From contig JBJXGF010000326.1 of the NCBI GenBank assembly GCA_046153015.1, positions 1-48,594 of the forward strand: a DNA stretch of 48,594 bases. The letters are read 5' to 3'. The position numbers and the translations under genes are program-made. Shown here in pieces: positions 44,201-48,594 of the stretch (positions are counted from its first letter, which is position 1; every line of letters starts with the position of its first letter). The stretch comes from JBJXGF01 sp046153015. GTDB taxonomy: Bacteria > Actinomycetota > Acidimicrobiia > Acidimicrobiales > CAIXPF01. Below the pieces are notes generated by a model. That model saw nothing but the letters and a program-made list of their open reading frames with translations, had not been told where the DNA came from and ran no database searches.

Positions 44201-46741
44201 GTCCGACCCGACTGCGAGTTGCCGGGCGAGCGCGGGTGAATCCACAAGGCCAGCGGCCAGTTCAAGCGCCTTGTCTGCGAGGCTCAGCGCCCGCTCGAGC
44301 GTGGCGAAGTCGGCGGCATCGCGCGAAGGGTAGTAACGGGCGCCGACCTGGGGGCCGTGGACGCGCTCAGCCTGGGTGATGCGCTGGCGTTCGTCCTGCC
44401 ACTCGATCGCTTCAGCCAGCCGATCGAGCATGTCGCTCGTCACCTTCCCGGTAACGGAGACGCCAGCCAGACTCTTCTTGTCGTGTCGATATTCGGCCTT
44501 CAGCTTTCCGGGTCCGCGATGCACGGTATCGAAACGAGCCTTGAGCGCGCGAAGATCGAGATCGAGCACGGCGGGGCTGAACGTTGTTTGCATCGACACC
44601 GAACGGGCCCGATATCTCTCCAGGAGCTCACGAAGGACCTGGCGCGCCTCATCGAGCGCCGGGCGCGCAGTGGGGTTTAGCCACCAAGGCTCCGGGGGAG
44701 TTGGCGAACCAGCAAGGCTCGCCAACTCCACGAGGCGCAAGGTCGACTCCGCTGACACCTCGACGCCCGCCACACCGAACGCTTCAGCCAGGATGGACGA
44801 TGCGCCCTGGAGTTGTGCGACCCACTGGCCGGCCTCGTCGAGTTGTTGGGCGAGGTCGTCCAGGGCCGAGGCGTGCCATTGGTCAAGCGGGCCGAGCATC
44901 GAATCGGCCTGCTGCACGGCGGCCTCAGCGCCATCCATGGCGTCCGCGATCAGCGGGTGAACGTCGCGCCAGCCCGGCGCCTTGGTTTCGAGCAACTCTA
45001 CGGTGCGCTGATGGTCCACGATGTTTTGTGTCAAGTTTCGTAAAGGCGCAACAAAAGGCGCAAGATCCGGCGCCGTGAGCCAGTCTTGGCCGATCTGCGG
45101 CCGACGTTCGATCAACTCCAACACTGCAAGATATGACGAGACCTGGGATGAGCTCGAGCAGCGGGCGATCACGAGCTCTTGAGCGAGGTTGTCCAATTCG
45201 GCTCGGAGCGTGTCAAGAGCGGCACTGCAGCTGTTCACCCGCCGCCGCAACTCGGCCTGCCGTGACATGCCGCCCGCGGGGTCGCGCAGGTCGCGCCACA
45301 GGAAGTCTTCCCTCCGCGCGATGGGGCCCCAGGCGCGACCGAGGCGCTCTGCGGCGTCCCGGAGCGTGGCAAAGCCCACTGGGCTCAGGTCCTCAGCGGC
45401 GACGCGGGAGATCGGCACATCGGGCAGGTTCCGTAGCTGCGAGATCCGCCCCGCAACATCGTGTATGGATCGCTGAAGAGGCTGGCGAACCTCATTGACG
45501 GCGACCGCGTAGTTGGTGAGCATCTGGCGCTCGCTCGTAAGGCGCGCCCGGCGGCCCGGATCGAAGGTCGACGTTGCGGAGAGTTGCTCCTCGAGTGCCT
45601 TCCCCAGCGCCGTGGCGACAGCCTTGCGGCTGGCGTTGTGCGAGTGCAGCTCCAGGACAAACGGGTCGAGGTGGGCCGCTGCGAGCCGGTTCCGAACGAC
45701 ATCCAGCGCCGCCGCCTTTTCAGAAACGAAAAGCACCGTCTTCCCGTCGGCCATGAGCTGGGCCAAGAAATTGGCGATCGTCTGGGACTTGCCGGTACCT
45801 GGCGGCCCGTCCATCACGAAGCTTCGGCCCTCGCGCGCCGCGAGCAGACACTGCCGTTGAGTTACATCCGCGTCCAGCACCGCGGCCAGCTCCTCGGGCG
45901 GGTGACGCTCGTCCAGCTCCTCCTCGCCGAGCGGCGCGAAATCGAGGTCTTGAGCCATAGCGCTCGTCGGGCCCTCCGCCAGCAGCCGGACCAGCGGGTG
46001 CGCCCCTATCAACTCGGCGTTCTCCTTCAAATCCTGGTAGATCGCCATCTTGTGAAACGTAAAGGTCCGCAGCACTGCAGAATCCCCAACTGTCCACCCG
46101 CTGGCTGCGACCTCGCGCCGGACGAGGGCAAGTACCTCGTTCACGGTCGCGTCGCCGGCCTCGTCCAAGTCGGGAAGCATCAGTCCGAAGTCGCGTTCCA
46201 ACTTGATCTTCAACGCAGGGTTGAGGTATGCCTCAGCCTCATCGGTTTTGGTGAGCCGCCACCGACCAGACTCCATTTCAAGTTCTACCGGCACCAGTAG
46301 CAATGGGCTACGCGCCGGCTTGTCGTCGACATCAATCCAGTTCAGGTGGCCAAGGCCGAGAAACAGAACCCACAGACCGGTGTCCAGGAACTCCTGCCGG
46401 GCCGTTTTGCTCAGCAACTTGAGGCTTCGCTCGATTTGCACCCCGGTGCGGTCGTCGAAAGCCACAACCAACTCGTCCCGGCCGGGCCGATGAACCGGGG
46501 CCGCGCCGGTTCGGGGACTCGGTGGTTCCGGGGGAAGGAAGAACCGCCATCCACGGGACCGGCCGGTGAGGCCTTCCTCAACCTCGACTGCTGGCTGCTT
46601 GAACTCCAGGGATGAGGATCTGGTGTGGGAGAAGTACAACAACTTGTTGCGGCGGCTGAGATCAACCAGGTCTGCAGCCCATCGATCAAGGTGATCTGCC
46701 ACGACACCACTGGCGTGGCTCCCAGGCGTCCCTACAGTCAT
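41273..46741 (-). CDS. Hhe-like DUF4011-helicase-nuclease-DUF3320 defence protein
   Basis: 1,822 residues. The DUF4011 N-terminus (RWAADLVDLSRRNKLLYFSH) is followed by an SF1 helicase with Walker A GPPGTGKS (~312) and Walker B VVIFDEASQVREAD (~1210), then AGDPKQLPPTDF (~1240) and NVAVTRARHRLEVV (~1450). A Vsr/DUF559-like nuclease domain follows (LGVECDGYTYHSSKVARDRD ~1553, LGWHIHRIWSTAW), then DUF3320 at the end. This is the Hhe architecture, an anti-phage single-gene system. The ATG at 46741 has GGAG upstream; 46768 is an alternative. No frameshift is seen. Confidence 0.88.
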   Translation of the reverse strand: MTVGTPGSHASGVVADHLDRWAADLVDLSRRNKLLYFSHTRSSSLEFKQPAVEVEEGLTGRSRGWRFFLPPEPPSPRTGAAPVHRPGRDELVVAFDDRTGVQIERSLKLLSKTARQEFLDTGLWVLFLGLGHLNWIDVDDKPARSPLLLVPVELEMESGRWRLTKTDEAEAYLNPALKIKLERDFGLMLPDLDEAGDATVNEVLALVRREVAASGWTVGDSAVLRTFTFHKMAIYQDLKENAELIGAHPLVRLLAEGPTSAMAQDLDFAPLGEEELDERHPPEELAAVLDADVTQRQCLLAAREGRSFVMDGPPGTGKSQTIANFLAQLMADGKTVLFVSEKAAALDVVRNRLAAAHLDPFVLELHSHNASRKAVATALGKALEEQLSATSTFDPGRRARLTSERQMLTNYAVAVNEVRQPLQRSIHDVAGRISQLRNLPDVPISRVAAEDLSPVGFATLRDAAERLGRAWGPIARREDFLWRDLRDPAGGMSRQAELRRRVNSCSAALDTLRAELDNLAQELVIARCSSSSQVSSYLAVLELIERRPQIGQDWLTAPDLAPFVAPLRNLTQNIVDHQRTVELLETKAPGWRDVHPLIADAMDGAEAAVQQADSMLGPLDQWHASALDDLAQQLDEAGQWVAQLQGASSILAEAFGVAGVEVSAESTLRLVELASLAGSPTPPEPWWLNPTARPALDEARQVLRELLERYRARSVSMQTTFSPAVLDLDLRALKARFDTVHRGPGKLKAEYRHDKKSLAGVSVTGKVTSDMLDRLAEAIEWQDERQRITQAERVHGPQVGARYYPSRDAADFATLERALSLADKALELAAGLVDSPALARQLAVGSDPDPRFPAAVAAARAAATALATGRLSSTLGAHAAVVFRRPLSEVASWCGSLATTAHHVAQVVRVLDTAAAKPLLIADARQIAHARRELDRLDPLVREDLAHLQPILGPLAVDPHPDLLRSAAAWVAEMRECLRGAVPPRTAAAILGASLDAAALRGAKAMFDKAVAALMGEFDPAYAATLAADMETFEGGVELLAALSSTVNDIEEWHSYAQARSWLCESGWEPVVSTLEHSRAAATDIADTIERAALTRWLDDTMSVDSRLQPTRSTDRDALVADFQALDRELIADAASKVINACAQLRPRSLAGGAGVIRQQAQLKVRHKPVRRLLSEAGEAAQRLMPCFMMSPLSVSQFLPPSLRFDVVIFDEASQVREADAICAIYRGNQLIVAGDPKQLPPTDFFARTVGEDDWEAEGEELLDFESVLDRCRAQGLPTLPLSWHYRSRHENLIAFSNHSFYEGRLHTFPGAIHTAPDLGVELFKVNGHYRRGTSRDNPIEAAEVVDRVLFHRRNHPGLSIGVVALSSAQQICIETEIERRSEREPELRELEDADRLSGFFVKNLENVQGDERDIIILSVGYGPDEHGKLTMNFGPMNRQGGERRLNVAVTRARHRLEVVSSVVAGQITSETPSLRHLARYLDFAERGPAALALDVTGSSLGPDSPFEEDVGAAIRRLGLEAVPQVGVAGYRIDIGIKHPTLPGSFVLGVECDGYTYHSSKVARDRDRLRQEVLEGLGWHIHRIWSTAWLSDRERELQRIRDAVKAALSTAPSRRGQPEAEERRPPVMVVTERNDFDARPEWAEFFVPPTVRTTPPALDFVDPAARGVVRAMLVEVVREFGPLHHSAVLDAVRSAWNIKRAGSRIQAAFDAAAQQAVSRQEVETDGQFFRVPGSQTAVRIPNEEHSVRAVGHVPPEELRLALLYKLHDAGGAIPEELRMEWARLFGWRRVGADIDAAFERHVHDLINGGQVLRDGRGQLRLR

Positions 46742-47164
46742 ACGAGCCTTCTCCACCACGTCGCACATCTCGGAGCAGGCGACCGGCGAGTCGGACCGTT
46801 GCCTGGGTTGCAGCTAAACCGGTGGCGAGGCTACCGGCTGGGCGGTGAGGATGGACCCAGCCGCCCACTTCGACGCTCCCAGGCGGTCACACCCCGCCCC
46901 GATGTGCAGTACCTGAGCCAGCGAAGTGAGACAGATCGGCGCTAGTTCTGCAATCTGGTGGAATCTAAGATAAGCGACGGTTACCATCAGGCGAACTTTT
47001 TCCGACATTGCCGCGCGGACGGGCTTCAAAGACCTGCGCTGTCGGCACCGGCCGGTGGTGCTAGCGCTGTCGGACAGGTCGACTGCGGTCGTGGAACCGC
47101 GGACGATATGACCGACGATTCGATCCCCGAGCCGTCGCACCATCACCTCCGTTGGAGGAACACC
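46742..47164. other. Upstream region of the helicase gene
   Basis: No recognised gene. It should contain the helicase promoter on the minus strand. Frames on that strand (MSEKVRLMVTVAYLRFHQIA) are short and unassigned. Confidence 0.35.
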
Positions 47165-47523
47165 ATGCGCCGTCAACTTCTCGCCGCTGCAACCGCTGTT
47201 GCGTCGACCGTGGTGCCCACTACCACCGCAAATGACGTCTGCGGGCAGCGGCACCAACCGCCAGGAGACCGAGGTTTCGTCCTTATGCGAAATTGTCACC
47301 GCCTATCCAACCGGGCGCCGCCGGTTCTTTGACCCTGAGGCGTCAGGGGTACCAACCTCACCGCGACAGCCGTCACGGCCAACCCCGGGTGGCGCTTCAG
47401 CATCGAGCGGGCCACCGGCCTCAACCCCGAGGTGGAGTTCCGCAACGGCACCTCACGTGTCACCTTCCAGGCCCAGTCGAAGACGGCAGGGTCATCGCCG
47501 AGGTTCGCACCCGACTCGGCTGA
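47165..47523 (+). pseudogene. Secreted protein gene with several frameshifts
   Basis: GGAGGA precedes an ATG that begins MRRQLLAAATAVASTVVPTT, a signal peptide. The frame then ends at 47332. Other frames continue with LTATAVTANPGWRFSIERAT, EVEFRNGTSRVTFQAQ and then VEDGRVIAEVRTRLG with a stop at 47521-47523. At least two frameshifts are needed to read one protein of ~115 residues. Family not recognised. Likely a dead secreted protein. Confidence 0.45.
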
Positions 47524-47883
47524 TCCCAACCAGCTCCCTCCGGGCTGCCGCCGATGTACCGGGGCCCGGAGGGGGTTGAAGCGCTGGCCCGGCCCCTGGC
47601 AAGTCGCCAGGGTCATCACCGCCGGTGGGCTCCCCGCCGTCAGCCCGACACCGCAATGACGCACCAACAGCTGATCACCCGACCTTCGCAGCCTGCTTCA
47701 GCACGCCCCTCCACCCGGACACATCCCGGACGAGATGTCGTCGAACCTCGCTCTCGTCCTTGTCCACCATGTCGCCGACACCCTGATCGAACGTGGCAGG
47801 CCGCCCTCCGGGTCGCCACAAGCGGAGACCCAAACCCCTGCAAGCTGCGCCGGTTAGGGGCTGCGGCGGCGGGGAGCGGAACA
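47524..47883. other. Region without a recognised gene
   Basis: Between the secreted-protein relic and repeat copy D. Frames are long but look like shadows; nothing recognised. Confidence 0.3.
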
Positions 47884-48090
47884 TTGGCAGATCCATTAGC
47901 AACCGACACACCGGACCGAACCCACTGGGCTGGCCAGGTCGAACGTCGAACCAGCCGATGGAGGGGATTCCGCAGCCCCACGTCCGACACTTCGACCCTC
48001 CGGACCCGCACGACCACGGTCAGCGAGATTTCGGGGCCACTGACCGGCAGCCAGCGGCAACGAACGGCAGGTAGCTACGGTGTCGGAGGG
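47884..48090. repeat. Dispersed repeat, copy D (rearranged)
   Basis: The right end (TTGGCAGATCCATTAGCAACCGACAC in two blocks, ending 47909) comes first. Then come ~165 bases including the shared flank (47961-48072), and then the left end GTGTCGGAGG (48080). So the two ends are in the order right-then-left, as expected if a tandem or circular junction was left between two copies. It is the right border of the helicase islet. Confidence 0.55.
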
Positions 48091-48402
48091 CCGACACAAA
48101 CCCCAAGTACACGGGATCCCTGGGTCCACCAATACGCAGCCGCCTGACCTGCGAGCCCCGGGTTATGAGCCCTATTTTCGATCATTCGTTTCACCTGGTC
48201 AGGGCACATCGTCCCAGATCAGAGGCCATTATGGCCACCCGTTGTTGCCCGCTGGAGACCCCAAGTTGCCACTGTGCTGTGAGATTATTGTGAGATTTTC
48301 TGTAGCCCTTGGTGCGGCCGCTCGCCGCCGAGCCGGGACTCACGCCCGACCACTGAGGGTGGTGGCCTGCCCGGTCGTCGCTGGCGGTTGTGGTGGCGCC
48401 GG
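48091..48402. other. Region without a recognised gene
   Basis: Contains AT-richer DNA with a GTGAGATT direct repeat near 48280. No gene was recognised on either strand. Confidence 0.3.
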
Positions 48403-48594
48403 CTACCGCCAGGTCCATTCCGCGGCGTCCCACGTTTGGGGCCGGGCGGGTGGTGCGAGGATCGGTGCCCAGAGTTGTTGCAACGCCGCGTAGGCCGCGT
48501 CGAGGTTGGTCCAGGGGATCGAGTGGTCGCGTACGTAGCCAGCCCAAGTTCGTTCCCATTGGGTGGGCGGTGGCGGAAGGATTGTGGGCAGGCT
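48403..48594 (-). CDS. C-terminus of a gene entering from the right edge, possibly AbiEii-like
   Basis: About 63 residues up to a TAG: PPPPTQWERTWAGYVRDHSI, PWTNLDAAYAALQQLWAPIL, then WDAAEWTWR. The layout (W...Y......, D.A...L...W.PIL, closing W) is like the tail of AbiEii/AbiGii nucleotidyltransferase toxins. Coding composition is good; the N-terminus is outside the window. Tentative. Confidence 0.45.
   Translation of the reverse strand, partial: SLPTILPPPPTQWERTWAGYVRDHSIPWTNLDAAYAALQQLWAPILAPPARPQTWDAAEWTWR

Noticed and set aside
41273..46741. Mokosh type II assignment for the giant helicase
   Set aside because: There is no PLD HKD motif; the nuclease part is Vsr/DUF559-like, so Hhe fits better.
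1..48594. CRISPR array
   Set aside because: No regularly spaced direct repeats and no cas gene; the 168-bp repeats are far apart.

Overview
This is a high-GC actinobacterial window, most like Acidimicrobiia (Ilumatobacter-type lineages). The clues are several luciferase-like flavin/F420 oxidoreductases, many crotonase-fold genes, a class III CoA-transferase, phytanoyl-CoA dioxygenase-like proteins and frequent GTG starts. The placement is inferred from gene content; there is no rRNA or other phylogenetic marker here. No complete tRNA, rRNA or CRISPR array was seen.

Layout. 0-5.4 kb is an accessory patch: a secreted protein running off the left edge, a PIN/AbrB toxin-antitoxin (TA) pair, TetR and IS3 relics, a SUKH-like fragment, a broken PaeR7I/XhoI-type restriction-modification pair and a VapBC pair. 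5.5-20.2 kb is a catabolic block: PaaG-like isomerase, PhyH dioxygenase, luciferase-like oxidoreductases, crotonases, a beta-propeller-like protein, an MFS exporter, a BenE carrier and a CaiB/BaiF CoA-transferase. Intact genes alternate with copies that have lost internal or terminal parts. 20.5-24.6 kb holds an HxlR regulator with a nested palindrome, then a small islet (RHH/toxin pair, coiled-coil protein, DUF4143 ATPase) lying between two copies of a 168-bp repeat. 24.7-38.3 kb is a second catabolic block: TauD-like dioxygenase, nitroreductase, cupin, amidase, second PhyH, DUF1028, a true enoyl-CoA hydratase, a tautomerase-like pair and a two-subunit Rieske oxygenase, with relics between them. 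38.7-48.1 kb is another islet between copies of the same repeat. It carries a HTH/nucleotidyltransferase pair and a 1,822-residue DUF4011-helicase-nuclease-DUF3320 protein of the Hhe anti-phage type. A partial gene runs off the right edge.

How the genes fit together. The intact catabolic genes suggest uptake (BenE), CoA activation (CoA-transferase), ring oxidation (Rieske alpha/beta), oxygenase and flavin steps, and beta-oxidation-like processing (crotonases). No complete pathway can be read, and the substrates are unknown. The defence and TA genes cluster beside IS relics and repeats.

The most notable points are: (i) the repeat family, 168-169 bp with 7-bp inverted ends and a tRNA T-arm-like word, marking two defence/TA islets; (ii) four genes that keep both ends but have lost their middles, three of them certainly in frame; (iii) the restriction endonuclease relic whose homology begins at the lysine of its catalytic motif.
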